A stretch of 64,000 nucleotides of DNA, taken from contig NW_020312935.1 in NCBI RefSeq assembly GCF_003265705.1, positions 1,424,373 through 1,488,372 on the forward strand. The letters run 5' to 3'. The translations under genes and the position numbers were made by a program. Under the pieces are notes generated by a model. That model saw only the letters and a program-made list of their open reading frames with translations, ran no database searches and had not been told where the DNA came from. Positions 24,471 to 36,640 of the stretch are shown here, one piece after another; within the stretch, counting starts at the first letter, position 1; each line of letters starts with the position of its first letter. The stretch is from Callorhinus ursinus (lineage: Eukaryota > Chordata > Mammalia > Carnivora > Otariidae).

Positions 24471-24604
24471 TGTATGTCCATGGGTGTACCACACCAGCCA
24501 GAAGTTGGCTGGCCACCACTTTCCCTCTCCCCCACCTACGTTCAGTCCATCCATCACAGCGGAAGTTTCAGCGCTCTACCGCATGAAGCCAAAGTGGTGT
24601 AGGA

Positions 24605-25060
24605 CAAAGTGTAGGAATTTAGGGCTTGGAGATAAGAGGGACTTGGGTTCAGCTTGGCCACTTCCAAGTGTATTACCTTGGGCAAATCACTTAATCTCAA
24701 TGAGCCCCCATTTCCTCATCTGTAAATTGGAGATCATCACCTCACTCTAGGATATCTGTGAGTGTTAAATAAGTAGAATAAAAATAACTTGTAAGGGGCA
24801 CCTGGGTGGCTCAGTTGATTAAGCGACTGCCTTCGGCTCAGGTCATGATCCCAGGGTCCTGGGATCAAGCCCCGCATCAGGCTCCCTCCCTCTCCCACTC
24901 CTCCTGCTTGTGTTCCCTCTCACGCTGTCTTTCTCTGTCAATTAAATAAATAAATAAAATCTTTAAAAAAAAATAACTTGTAAAATACTTTATCCTTTAC
25001 AAATCATTATCATGCATCTCGTTATAATCTCTGATAACTGAGGGGAGAAAATGCTGTGCT
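24605..25060 (+). repeat. MIR split by a SINE
   Basis: 'ttaccttgggcaaatcacttaatctcaatgagcccccatttcctcatctgtaaattgg' is a good MIR core. Its 3' portion continues after the SINE at 24970. Confidence 0.85.
24795..24969 (+). mobile_element. Can-SINE
   Basis: Flanked by a perfect 14-bp duplication, AAAATAACTTGTAA (24781-24794 and 24970-24983). A short internal deletion shortens the region between GGCTCCCT and CCCTCTCCC. Confidence 0.96.
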
Positions 25061-25079
25061 TCTATTAGTGATTACATAT

Positions 25080-25590
25080 AAAGTTTAGGACAGTATCTAC
25101 CAATGTTTAAAATGTACATACTCTTTGATGAAGCAATTCCAACTACCTTACAAATACAGCTGCACAGGCATAAAGATAAATGTGTTAGGCACTGGTAATA
25201 ATGAGAAATTTGAAAAAATATCTATCAGTAACAGATCAGGTAAATAAATCATGGCATATTCATACTCTGGAATGCCAGTTGTTAAATATAATGAGAAATT
25301 TTATGTGTATCGATATGAAAAGATGTCCATGATATTCATGTAAAATAATAAATTGCAAATAATATAGAGAGTATGATCCAATTTGTTTTAAATTTATCAT
25401 ATATTCATATTTCATATTTGATACACACATGGCATAAAGACTAGAACTGTTGAAAGCGGCCACTATGTGTGGCTAAGGAGTTCATGTCCCTCTGAGGAAT
25501 GCGACTGATGTTGGAGAGAATGGCTTTCACTTTCTCCTTTTTACATTTTGAAATCTTTGAAGTTTTATAACAAACAAAAGATATTTTAAA
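25080..25590 (+). mobile_element. L1/HAL1-like 3' end
   Basis: 'aaatcatggcatattcatactctggaatgcc' and 'gatgtccatgatattcatgtaaaataata' recall late L1 3' sequence, including a run of 'attttgaaatctttgaagttttataac'. Confidence 0.6.
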
Positions 25591-26046
25591 GACACAACTC
25601 CAAACTAATCCCTGTGCCCCAAGGTTTTTAAGACAGTGGTGCACCAGGAACATAGGGCATATATCCAAGTCCAGAAAAAAATGTCTCTGTTGGGTTCCTG
25701 GTCATATTTCAATTCTACAAGCCATGGCTTTCCTTCCCGCCAGTCCATGTGCTAACACAGAAGCAGTCCATGAGGGGGAAATACAGGTCCCAAAGTAGGG
25801 ACACGTTGGGAAGGAAAAAGGAAATGCAAATGTATTCTGAAAACAGATGATGTCTGGAAGAGAAAGTGTGTTTGGCAGGAAGAAGGAAAATCACAGGAAG
25901 AGGAGAGAAAAGCAGTAAAAGAGAAACAGCCAAAGGAGGTGGTAATTAAGTGCGAAGCTGAAGATTTCCAAGGGATTTTTCAGCGTTGGCAAGAGTTAGG
26001 CCTCTGGACAATTCTGCCTAAGTGTGTAGACATTATTTTACATTTC

Positions 26047-26236
26047 CTTTTTTTTATTTTTTTTAAAGATTATTTATTTATTTATTTGAGAGAGATAGTG
26101 GGCAAGAGAGAGAGAGCACAGGAGCAGGGGTGGAGGGAGAGGGAGAAGCAGACTTCCCGCTGAGCAGGGAGCCAACTTGGGGATCATGACCTGAGCTGAA
26201 GGCAGACGCTTAACCGACTCAGCCACCCAGGTGCCC
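26047..26236 (-). mobile_element. Can-SINE, inverted
   Basis: Starts with a T-rich run and TTTAAAGATT(ATTT)n, ends with 'ccgactcagccacccaggtgccc'. Confidence 0.95.
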
Positions 26237-27335
26237 ATATTTCTTTTTTTTTACTAAAATTATTCCATTAGAGCAGTAGCTCAAGACCATGATATCCTGA
26301 CACTATTTGCTAGCAATGTTCCAAGGATTTAAGTTTTTTAATTATTTGCTTAATTTCATAGTTAAAGAGGACTTGAGGTTAGCCCTCTCATTCATTTTGA
26401 TATGTTTGGGAGATAAAGGGTAGTGTCACCGCCAGTGGTGAGGAAGTTGTGTATAATCCACAGACTGTGCCTCTCCTCCTAACACTGTCACTCTTCTTTT
26501 CTAGGCTCTGGAACCTCCCATGGGTCACTGGTTGAGTAGGCATGTTGGGAACCATGTAGGCATGGGAACAACCATGATGGGAAATGCCTGTGATGATCAA
26601 GAATCATGCCACTTCCCACCTCATTTACAGTCTGAACCAAGACACAAGTGTCTGAAATGTCCAATAACAAAGAGATTAATTGATGGATTCTTTTGCACTA
26701 AATTGCTTGCTGTTACAGCTGCTGAGAAGGTCAAAGAGCACCCAGGAACTTGACCATTCCGGCAGGGAACAGCTGTGGGGGTTAGAGGCCAGCCCCCCTT
26801 CCCCAGAGCAGGACAGAAGAACTGATGTCTGTATCAATCCTTCCTGTCACATCCGTGACAGTTCACAGACAAGATGACGAAAGACAGGTTTTGCATTTGG
26901 TCCTAAATAACTTTAACATCACAAAAATTGAACCAAAGCCAAGAACACGTTATGATGTCTCCAATGATCAGTTCTATCTTTGGAATAAGATGTACACAAT
27001 ACCCGAAACTCAGGGTCAGGAAACAAGTTCTTCTCCTCTAGACACAGTCAAAACTTTTCTGGGTCTCATAAAACAAACAGGGCTTGTGATACAACTTAAG
27101 TTTAACAGGGAGCTTTTCGATTACATGAGCTCTAGATGTTGGATGTAGAGGGCTGAGATTCCAGACACTTATATACCAAGTTCTTTCATATATGTGTGTG
27201 TGTTTGTACATGTATGCATATGTAGACAGTGTATGTATACATTAGCATGCACACAAATGTATATAGAGAATAATAAATTATTTACATAGTCCTTTCTACC
27301 TATATTAGTATCTCATTTAACCACTTTGAAATCGT
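26237..27335. other. Unassigned intergenic sequence
   Basis: No gene seen. A 107-codon open frame at 26825-27148 has no recognisable domain or splice context. Confidence 0.4.
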
Positions 27336-27339
27336 AAGG

Positions 27340-27995
27340 AAGCTACAAGGGCTGGAGTGGAATAAGCAGAGTGAAGAGAGAAGAGAAGGTCGAAGGAGTC
27401 ATGTGAAGGTCAGAAGGGACAGAGCACCACTGCAGGCCATTTTAGGGACTTGGATTTTTACTCTAAATCATGTGGGAAATCATCAGTGATTTTTTTTGGA
27501 AAGAGGAATGACTTCATACAACTTTCATTTTAACAAAATGGCTCTGGCTGCTGTGTCGAGTACAGAGCGAGGGGGAGCAAAGCAGAGACACAGAGACCAG
27601 TGAGGAAGCCATGTAATGACCTGGGGGGAGATGCTGGTGGCTAAGACAGGGGGATAGCAGGAAGGGAGGGACCAGTGGCGCACTAAGGACAGCTTTAAAA
27701 GTAGAGCCACCACGACTTGCTTGAAGGACTAAAGATAGGTATGAGAGAGAGAGAGAGAGAGAAGTCAAAAATTGTTCTTAGGTTTTGACCTAAGCAACTA
27801 AAAGGGTGGCTCCATCAGCTGATATGGCAGAGACTATGAGAGAAGCAGGTTTGTGGGAAGTTGCTCAGGAGCTCAGTTTTGGTCAAACTAGGCATCTGTT
27901 AAACATCCAAATGGAGAAATCAAGTGGGTAGTTGAATACGTGGTTCTGGAGTTTGGGAGAATGGTCTAGGCTGGAGACATATATTTGGGCATTGT
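27340..27995 (-). mobile_element. L2 LINE, inverted, left part
   Basis: 'ggacttggatttttactctaaatcatgtgggaaatcatcagtg', 'aaaatggctctggctgctgtg', 'ggcatctgttaaacatccaaatggagaaatcaagtgggtagttgaatacg' track L2 for over 600 bases. A GA microsatellite lies at 27745-27762. Confidence 0.9.
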
Positions 27996-28503
27996 AGTAG
28001 GCAGAAAAATGTCCCCCCAGAGATGTCCATGACCTAATCCTCAGAATCTTTGAATATATTACTTCCCATGGGGGGGGGGGGGACTTCACAGATGTGATTA
28101 AGGGTATGGAATTTGAGATGGAGCGATTTTCCTGCATTATATGGCTGAACCCAATCAAATCAGAGAGGTCCTTAAAAGCAGAGAACTCTTCTTGGCTATG
28201 GTGAAAGAGAGACAGCTGATGAAAGAAGAGGGTCCAAGAGATAAGACATCGATGGCTTTGAAGACACAGGAAGGAAACCGCAAGCTAAAGCATGTAGAAA
28301 GCCCCCAGAAGATGCAAAAGGCGAAGAAATGGATTGTCTACTTAAGCCTCCAGAAAAGAATGTGGCCCTGGTGAGAGGTTGTTTGAGCCCAGTGAGACCA
28401 GGTCAAACTTCTAACCTAAACAACTGTAAGATAATAAATCAGTGTTGTTTGAAGTCACTAAATTTGTAGTCATTTGTTACAGTAGCAGTGGAAAACTAAT
28501 GCA
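27996..28503 (+). mobile_element. MaLR (MLT1-type) solo LTR inserted in L2
   Basis: 'gatgtccatgacctaatcctcagaatc', 'gatgtgattaagggtatggaattt' and 'taaatcagtgttgtttgaagtcactaaatttgtagtcatttgttac' delimit it. Contains a 13-G run at 28070-28082. No internal retroviral genes. Confidence 0.9.
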
Positions 28504-28745
28504 AACATCATCAATATATCAATAGTATTTAAATCCGTAAGGGTGGATGTTGGTGGCAGAAAAGGGAAGAAGCCGGACTGAGCTTTGGCAAATTTGAAAA
28601 TTAAGTCAGGAAAATGAGGAAGACCCAGCAGAGATGGCTGAGAAGGAATGGACATGAATAGAAAGAGAAGAAAGCAATGTTCTAGAAGCCAAACGAAGAG
28701 TTTGTGTCCCATGTTGCTGAAAGGTCAAGTAAGATGAGGAAAGGT
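28504..28745 (-). mobile_element. L2 LINE, inverted, right part
   Basis: 'catcatcaatatatcaatagtatttaaat' resumes L2 exactly where it stopped before the LTR. 'gctgaaaggtcaagtaagatgaggaaa' is the next L2 section. Confidence 0.85.
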
Positions 28746-29525
28746 GATACCCAGCTGACACACAGAGACAGGATGTACACAGAAAGGAAACAGTGGACTT
28801 GGTCCTCACCACTCAAGCAGCTTGGATGGTGGAGACGCGTGAATGGCACCCACCCAGAGCACCCATATTTTCACACACAGTGATTCTAGAGTCTCTAGCC
28901 AACTTGGCCCAACTAGAACCCTGGAATGTTTCCAATCAGATTAGCATTCTTTTGCCTGCGGGATGGAAGGAGTGAAGGTCAGTAGCAAGAGGAGGAGAGC
29001 AGAAGAAAAAGAACAGAAGGACTTTCAACTTTCTCTTACAGACCTGCATGATTGTCTTTCCTTTTACCATACAATACAGTCCTAAGCCCTCCAAGCCCCA
29101 ACTTGCTAAAAGGCATAAACCCTAAGGCCAAGAGTGTTAATATAATATCTCAAGACCAGGAACTAGCTTTTTTCTTAGAAAAAACATGACCTCACCAAAA
29201 AAAAAAAGAAAAGAAAAAACACACACACACAACCTTCTAGGACCTGACATTTCACTTCAGCCACAGCTTCAGACGACTTTCTGTATTTTGCCTTCCTTCA
29301 CCTCAAAACTCAAGGTTAGGTGACCATCTATAGAAGACTGATTGAAGTCATGCATGGAGGATTCTTGGAGTCTGAGACAAATATAGCCTATGTCACTTTG
29401 TCTCACACTGTTATAATTATTTATTTACCTATTTATCTTTTTCAATAGACCCAGAAGTCCTCAAAAAGGTGAGACTATGTCCTTGCATCATTGAATTGTA
29501 AAAACAATAACTCATTAACTTTTCA
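28746..29525. other. Unassigned intergenic sequence
   Basis: Only an A/CA-rich low-complexity stretch (29197-29232) stands out. Confidence 0.45.
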
Positions 29526-29529
29526 CTCA

Positions 29530-29664
29530 CTCAACTAATCATATGTTTCTGACACAGTGTAGTTTTTAGGCATTTAATCTTAACACAACCCTATGAGATG
29601 GGTATTATTTATGCCACTTCCCAAATAAAAAGATTGAGATTCAGAAAGGTTAAGAAACTTACTT
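29530..29664 (-). repeat. MIR, left part
   Basis: 'atttaatcttaacacaaccctatgagatgggtatta' and 'gattgagattcagaaaggttaagaaactt' are inverted MIR; it continues at about 30041-30095 after two SINEs. Confidence 0.8.
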
Positions 29665-29837
29665 GGGATGCCTGGGTGGCTCAGTCGGTTACGCGTCTGC
29701 CTTGGCTCTGGTCATGGTCCCAGGGTCCTGGGATCAAGTCCCACATTGGGCTCCTTGCTCATCAGGGAGTCTGCTTCTTCCTCCCCCTGGCATGCTCTCT
29801 CTCTGACAAATAAATAAATAAAATATTTTTTTAAAAA
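29665..29837 (+). mobile_element. Can-SINE, first of a stacked pair
   Basis: Head GGGATGCCTGGGTGGCTCAG, with AAATAAATAAATAAAATA tail running into the second SINE's target. Confidence 0.93.
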
Positions 29838-29846
29838 AAGAAACAT

Positions 29847-30031
29847 GGGGCACCTGAGTGGCTCAGTCATTAAGTGTCTGCCTTCGGCTCAGGTCATGAT
29901 CCCAGGCTCCTGGGATTGAGCCCCGCATCAGGCTCCCTGCTCTGCGGGAAGCCTGCTTCTCCCTCTCCCACTCCCCCCGCTTGTGTTCCCTCTCTCGCTG
30001 TCTCTCTCTCTGTCAAAAAAAAAAAAACTTA
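29847..30031 (+). mobile_element. Can-SINE, second of a stacked pair
   Basis: Inserted at the tail junction of the first copy. AAAAAAAGAAACAT precedes (29833-29846) and follows it (30032-30045). Confidence 0.93.
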
Positions 30032-30094
30032 AAAAAAAGAAACATACTTGATGGTCATGTTAAGTCATGCAAGTGGCAGAACTGGCCAATGCCA

Positions 30095-30562
30095 AATTCT
30101 GTGCTAAAAAACGGCCCCTGCAAAGATGTCCACATCCTAATTCCTAGAACTTGTGAATGTTACCATATATGGAAAACAGGACTTTGCAGATGAGATTAAA
30201 TTAAGGGTTTTGAAGTGGGGTGATTATCTTGGATTACCCAGATGGGCTCAATGTAATCACAAGAATCCTTATAAGAGGGAGGCAGGAGATCATACTGAAG
30301 AGCAGCAGATGTAACAGCAGAAGTTGTCGTTGATGTGATTTAAGGAAGGGGCCATGAGCCAAGGAATGCAGGCAGCCTCTAGAAGCTGGAAAAGTTTAGG
30401 AAACAGATTCTCCCCTAGAGCCTTGAGAAGGAACCCAGACCTGCCAATACGTTGATTTTAGACTTCTGAACTTCAGAACAGGAAGACAAGAAATCTGTGT
30501 TGTTTAAAGCCACTAAATTTGTGGTCATTTGTTAATGATAGCAATAAGAAACTGACACAGTG
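30095..30562 (+). mobile_element. MaLR (MLT1-type) solo LTR
   Basis: 'gatgtccacatcctaattcctagaac', 'gactttgcagatgagattaaattaagg', 'ccaaggaatgcaggcagcctctagaagctgg' and 'gttgtttaaagccactaaatttgtgg' match the LTR closely; the best preserved of the MaLR copies here. Confidence 0.92.
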
Positions 30563-30564
30563 CT

Positions 30565-32295
30565 CTCTGTCTTCACATGGCCTTTACATCCCCAGGACCT
30601 AAGACGGTTAATAGATATTTGCTAATTACTGAAGGAGGAAGAGATTCTCCTCCAGGGTGTCTCCCACCTGGCCCTATCTGAACTCCGAACAGGAAGAATC
30701 TAGCCTTCCTCAGAGACAGGGAGGCAGAAGCAGCCCAGGTGTATCTGGGGTGGTAAGTTTTCCTAATTTCTAAGTTGAATGGATGGTGCTAGTAATAATG
30801 TGAAGCTCATTCTATGTCAGTAAGCGTGCCCTTGGAAGACATGACAAAATGCAACTCTAATTTACAGCTGTGATTTAGAGCCATGAGGAGCTGGAGGGAC
30901 ACAGAGGAGGAGGGGACTTAGCTATTTTTAGGCCACCAATTTAGGCTTTTTTCCCCATGTCCTATAATGGTGCATTAAATACCACAAATGATTCCACTGA
31001 AATTATAAGCAGCATCAGTAAAAAGATGACCTGAGATCATATTTTATAATCTAATTCCTTAAATTATTTCGTGACAAACTGGACCAATGAATATACACAT
31101 GCATACTGCAAATGCACAAACTCTACCTTCCTCTTTCTCTGAGATCCTCATGGCCCTTTCTTAAACAAGGAAGATGCTATCAATAAGGAAACAGTTTTCC
31201 GAATTAATAAATTCAATATACTTCACAGCTTAGCTGCTTAAGAAATGAAGAGCTGGAAATCTGAACATTGCTTAGATTTTGCAAATGGCTTACCATGCCA
31301 TGAAGGGTTATTCCCCCACCTGCATCCCAGTTTCTCTAGCCAAGTTAAAATCCTATGCTTTGAAAGTAAAAACTTCAAAACAGCTTTCGATCTTTTGAGA
31401 ACAAGTACTATATAAGCAAAAAGATGGTTACAATCCCAACTAAAAACAGTCATTTACAACTGAATCTCAAATTCACATATGCTTGTGTTCCATAATCTAC
31501 ATGTAGTTGACATAGAAGGTAAAATAAATTGGGTAGATCTAAGGTAAAATCAGTCACTGCCCTTGGTCTAGACCTTCTGATTAGACTGGCAATCCCCATG
31601 GCGTTCCCAGCTTGCTGGGTTTGCAGCCAAGGTTCCCAAGGGTCCTGAATAGCTTCGGAATCTGAATAAATCACACACTAGGCGTCCATTGAAACCACCA
31701 GAAACTCAATTTATTTGTGAACCAAGACAGGATTTTATTGCTTCTCAGATTAACAGTTAAAAATGTTTTGCTTTTCTGCCTCAGGGGTGTTAGTTTGATG
31801 TATGAGGCAGGGAGATTATTAAATCTTCAGTGCTTCCAAAGATGTAAATTAAACCATAGCACCTCCTTAGCCACCTTCCCTGGATGAGCTGGAGATTTAT
31901 TATTAACTTGTCACTCCTGCATGCTCATCAAAACAAGCAGACCATGAGTAATTACATCTGTATCTTTAAGGATACCTGTCGTTTCAATTTTTTGCAGACA
32001 GGATGTTACAAAGTCTCCTGATTTCCTCACAGAGCGATATATAGCATGAGGACTTTTAGAGGGGAGAAGAGAATCACTGTCCTCTCCTAATCATTTCCAT
32101 GAATATATTTGAAAGAAAGGTGACATGTATGTAACTGTATATTGTTCTTTTAGTTTTAAATGAAATTGCACTTCATTTTGGCTTCCCTTGTCTGTTCACA
32201 GACATCGCATTGGCTGATTCTGTTCATCTGAGCATCTTTCAAAGACTTGGAAGAGGTCCAGCACTAAATGGATATATAATTCTAAAATTCTCTTT
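30565..32295. other. Unique intergenic sequence, no repeat seen
   Basis: A 1.7-kb repeat-poor stretch, unusual for this window. No coding evidence. A candidate place to look for conserved regulatory DNA. Confidence 0.4.
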
Positions 32296-32299
32296 TCAA

Positions 32300-32505
32300 T
32301 TCTGTCACTCACAATTCAATTCAACAAATACAATATTTATTAGGTTCCTTTTATGTGGCAAGAAGCAGATGTGACTTTATTCATTCATTTCTTCATCCAA
32401 TATTTATTTCATATCTTTTATGTGCTAGTAATGGTACTAGGTATACCATTTTTCTATTAAAAACAGTGAACAGTTCTTGCCCTCATGGAGTTCATAGCCT
32501 TGTTA
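32300..32505 (-). mobile_element. L2 LINE, inverted
   Basis: 'tcattcatttcttcatccaatatttatttcatatcttttatgtgctagtaatgg' and 'ttgccctcatggagttcatagcc' are inverted L2. Confidence 0.8.
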
Positions 32506-32518
32506 CCACCCCCCCAAT

Positions 32519-32600
32519 ATAAGTTTGCACAAATCCCTTCTAACAGAAGTTTGCACCAGAAAAAGGAGTGCATCCCTTCTAACATAAGTTTGCACAAAGT
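32519..32600 (+). repeat. Small diverged tandem repeat
   Basis: The words AAGTTTGCAC (three times) and ATCCCTTCTAACA (twice, one slightly different) alternate over about 80 bases. Confidence 0.6.
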
Positions 32601-32925
32601 AGACATTAAATGGAATCAGCATTAAGACATCATGCCCTCCTCCTGGTCCAGTGTGGCTAGCAGGAGTGGACTGCATGGAAACCGTGGTATTTCACCTCTT
32701 TTTCTTCTCCCTGTACCTAGCATAGCACCAATTACCTGGTTTGCTAAATAATCATAGAAGCATAGAAAGTTTTCAGAAGTTTTAGGCATGCCTAGCTGGC
32801 CTCTGATCAGCCATAAGAAAAAATTCACCTTTACCAGTGTAAACTAGAGGATAATTATCCTTTTTTTTTTTTTTAAGAACTATGTTCCTTATAATATCCT
32901 TGTCTCTTTTTAAAATTTTTATTAT

Positions 32926-33132
32926 GGGGCGCCTGGGTGGCTCAGTTGGTTAAGCAACTGCCTTCGGCTCAAGTCATGATCCTGGAGTCCTGGGATCAAG
33001 TCCCGCATCGGGCTCCCCGCTCAGCGGGGGGTCTGCTTCTCCCTCTGACCCTCTTCCCTCTCGTGCTCTATATCTCTCATTCTCTCTCTCTCAAATAAAT
33101 AAATAAAATCTTTTTAAAAAATAAATAAAATA
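32926..33132 (+). mobile_element. Can-SINE
   Basis: 'cctggagtcctgggatcaagtcc' subfamily with long A-rich tail, flanked by 'aaatttttattatgg' and 'aaatatttattatgg'. Confidence 0.95.
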
Positions 33133-33136
33133 AAAT

Positions 33137-33700
33137 ATTTATTATGGAAATTGATAAAAATAGAAAAAGATGAGATAATAAAATAATGAACCCCCATGTC
33201 CACGTCACCTAACTTCAGTAATTAACATTTTGTCATTCTTGTTTTTATCCATCACATTTCTCTCCTCTTCACCTCTTTTTGTTTTTGAGTATTTTAAAAT
33301 AAATTCTCATTGTCATACCATTTCACCTTGAAATGCATCAGAATTTATCTCTGACAAATAAGATTTTTTGAAAATCTATAATATCATTATAATACTTAAC
33401 AAAATCACAATGTCTTTAACACTTCTAATATCTAGCCCATGTTCAAATGTCTCTGATTGCCTAACAAAAATCCTTTTGGAGTGAAACAAGTCTACATATT
33501 GGGTTTGGTTGATGTGTCTTTCATCAACTCCTTTTCTCCCTAAGTCCTTTTGAATTTCACCAGATCAATATTTTAGTTTTATCCAGGATAAACAAGTCCA
33601 TCCAAACTTAACATATGCTCCTGGTGAAGCCTCATTTATGTAATATTTTCAAGGACAGGGTGATCATTTATCATTCAAACAAAGAAACTCTTGAGTGAAA
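33137..33700 (+). mobile_element. L1M 3'-UTR-type fragment
   Basis: 'gaacccccatgtccacgtcacctaacttcagtaattaacattttg' and 'tgttcaaatgtctctgattgcc...catattgggtttggttgatgtgtc' belong to a common L1M-associated repeat text. Confidence 0.6.
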
Positions 33701-34495
33701 GGGTGATGCTATTAATAATTATACTGGTATAAACCAGGACAAATAGTCACCCTACCAGTAGCGAAATCAGGAATAAAAGGGAAGATACAGTTTCTGGTTT
33801 CTTTGTGGGTATAGAGAGCTGGAAAAGAGCTAGAAAAGATGTCCCTCCCATGCTGACAATTAAAAAACAGAAAGAAAGAAAGCTGAACAAACTGCAAGTG
33901 AATAACTTTTCCTGGATCCAGCACAATTGAAGTTGAGGAAATGCCAACTAGTCCCAAATCTGGGTTGAGACAAGTGCCTACAGGGAGACACTGAGTGCAA
34001 GCACTTGTTTACTTGGGGCAGGTGAATACCAGGAAGAAGAATTCACCTACAATTATCAACAGAATAGTGGAGGCTAAGTATTGGCTGGTGGCACACTAGG
34101 GAGCCCTAAAGACTACAGATATAAGGGGAGTTAACACCACTTGCAGGCTTCTCTCACTATAGATACCAATGGGTACTCACAAAAAATATGATGGAAAGAG
34201 TCCTGAGAAAGCATCCCTCATGCATGGTACAGGCTTAAGGGTGAGGAAGAGCAGCTGCTGTAGGAAGGCCATGGAGTCCAGCCCAGATTCTTCTCCATCT
34301 CCCTTATAAAAATAAAAACAAAAACAAACAAAAATATCACTGGTGGTGTGGTGTAAAAAAAAAAAATCAAGGGAAATAACTTCATAATGCCAAGAGACAA
34401 AACAATCAACAGAACCAAGCCCATATATAACACAGATGTTGGAGCTATCAACATTTAATTTAAAATAAATAAAACGTTATTTAATTTAACAGCCA

Positions 34496-34610
34496 GGGGA
34501 CGCCTGGCTGGCTCAGTCAGAGGAGCGTGTGACTCTTGATCTCAGGGTTGTGAGTTCAAGCTCCACATGGGGTGTAGAGATTACTTAAAAATAGAATCTT
34601 TTAAAAATAA
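34496..34610 (+). mobile_element. Short tRNA-Lys SINE
   Basis: 'gacgcctggctggctcagtcagaggagcgtgtgactcttgatctcagggttgtgagttc' ends in ATTACTTAAAAATAG; same old subfamily as the copy at 7549. Confidence 0.92.
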
Positions 34611-35460
34611 CTACGAAAACACGCTAAAGGTTCCAATGGAAAAAGTGAACAACATTCATTGTCAGATGAGTAACTTCAGCAGAAATGGTAACTAAGAAAA
34701 AATCAAATGAAGATGGTGGAAATAAAAACCACAGTGTTAGAGATTCAGATTGTCACTGGCTGGTTCATCAGCAGACTTAACAGAACTAAGCGAAGAATAG
34801 TGAACTCAAAAATACCCAAACTGAAAGAGAGAAGAGAGTAAAAGATAAAAGAGAATATAGCAGGGGCTCCTGGGTGGCTCAGTTGGTTAAGCGACTACCT
34901 TTGGCTCAGGTCATGATCCTGGAGTCCCAGGATCGAGCCCCACATCAGGCTCCCTGCTCAGCAGGGAGTCTGCTTCTCCCTCTGACCTTCCCCCCTCTCG
35001 TGTTCTCTCTCTCATTCACTCTCTCTCTCAAATAAATAAACAAAATCTTTAAAAAATAAAAAAAATTTTAAAAAAATTTTAAAAAAAGAGAATATAGCAC
35101 CCAGGAAATACAGGACAATACCAATGATCTGACAGATATGCAATTAGAATTCCAGAAAGAAAAAAAGACAGGGAACTGGATAGAATAAATATTTGAAGGG
35201 ATAATGGCTAAGAATTTTCAAAAGTAATGACATCTATCAAACTACAAATCAAACTATCAACCAAGATAAATATCCAAGCCAGAGACAGACGTATCATATC
35301 CAACTTCTAAAACATAAAACAAAGAGAAAATCTTGAAGGCACCCAAAGGGGGGAAATTATTAAAGAGAAATAAACATAAGAATTGTAAAAGCCATCTTGT
35401 TAGAAACATGCAAGCTACAAGACAGTAGGGGGACATTTTTTAAGGACTGAATGAGAGAGT
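34611..35460 (+). mobile_element. L1 LINE, upstream part
   Basis: 'aatatttgaagggataatggctaagaattttcaaaagtaatgac' and 'gagaaaatcttgaaggcacccaaagg' resemble the ORF1-side sequence of L1M/HAL1 elements. Broken frames, split by a SINE. Confidence 0.7.
34863..35084 (+). mobile_element. Can-SINE
   Basis: Flanked by a perfect duplication, AAAGAGAATATAGCA, at 34848-34862 and 35085-35099; inserted in L1 sequence. Confidence 0.96.
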
Positions 35461-36640
35461 AACATCATCAAGATGGAGGAGTAGGAGCTTCCAGACTCCA
35501 TTCCCCTGCAAAAAAAACAATTAGACACTTATCCATGAATAAAAAATAGCTCTGGGAGAGTTCAGAAGTCCACTTAAGAAAAGCTTCAGCAACAGAGGTG
35601 TCTGTGTGGTACAGTTGGTTAGGCATCCAACTCTTGATTTTGGCTCAGGTCATGATCACAGGGTTGTGGGATTGAGCCCTGCATCAGGCTCCCTGCTCAG
35701 CAGGGAGTCTGCTTGAGATTCTCTCGCTCTGTCTCCCTCTGCCCCTCCCCCGCTCAAACAAACAAATAAATCTTTAAAAAAAAAAAAGAAGAAGCTTCAG
35801 CAACACGATAGAGAAGAAAAAAACCCTGAGAATAACCATACAAAAAGGGTAGGAATAAGTTTAATTTTGCTTGCATCATCCCATCCCCCAGGCTGGCACT
35901 GTTCTGTGCCAAGAGGGAACTCCCCAGCCCAAGAGAGTTCCCCATACTGGTAAAAGGAAAGCAGGGTGAGCGACAAGCTGCCCCAGCCTTTTGGAGCAGT
36001 GCATAAAGAACACATTTCAGTTTCACCCTACCCAGAAACCAGCAAAGCTGAGACCTCTAGAAATGGCTAAGAACAGAGAACAAGGGCAGGGGCTACCAGT
36101 ATCAGCCACACACTGTGACCAACTGTGGTTCTTAGTGGACTGCTCCGGAGAGGACCACAAAAATCTTCAGTGCTAAGGACCTCAACAGCACCTGCAGATG
36201 CTAAGACCCCATCCCTGGCTTTCATCACTGAGAATCTCATTATAGACCCGAGCACCAGACTGCTTCACACAGGACTCCAGCAGCTTTTTGCTGCTGAGGA
36301 ACCCAATGGCTAGCACAGCCACTGCAGACCTCCTGCAGATTTTGCCAACGAGATTTTTACCCTACAGGTTTTCATGCTCACAGATACCAGCTACCTGAGT
36401 CCCTCCCCACCAAAACCCAGGATCCACACTGCCAGCCTCAGCCTCAACAGCTATGTGCATGCAAGATGGCAGCCTAGACCCCCACAGCTGTTCCCCATGG
36501 TTATGCATGTACCCATGTACCTATGCACATACTGCAGCTACACAAGTCCATGTAGACAGTTAAGGCCCCCAGAATTGCTTGTAGACTCAGAGATGGCCCT
36601 GACTCCAGTCACTGTCTACAATGCCACAGGGGAGCCCAAC
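35461..36640 (+). mobile_element. Probable L1 5' region
   Basis: 'atcatcaagatggaggagtaggagcttcc' and the following CA-rich, relatively GC-rich text look like an L1 5' UTR and leader. It joins directly to the endonuclease part of ORF2, so ORF1 and the first part of ORF2 are missing. Confidence 0.5.
35595..35791 (+). mobile_element. Can-SINE, older subfamily
   Basis: Flanked by a perfect AAGCTTCAGCAACA at 35581-35594 and 35792-35805. Confidence 0.95.

Noticed and set aside
26825..27148. 107-codon open frame
   Set aside because: No domain, no splice or promoter context, and a length expected by chance in 64 kb.
27996..28503. Endogenous retrovirus with genes
   Set aside because: Only LTR sequence is present at this and the other MaLR sites; no gag, pol or env text was seen.
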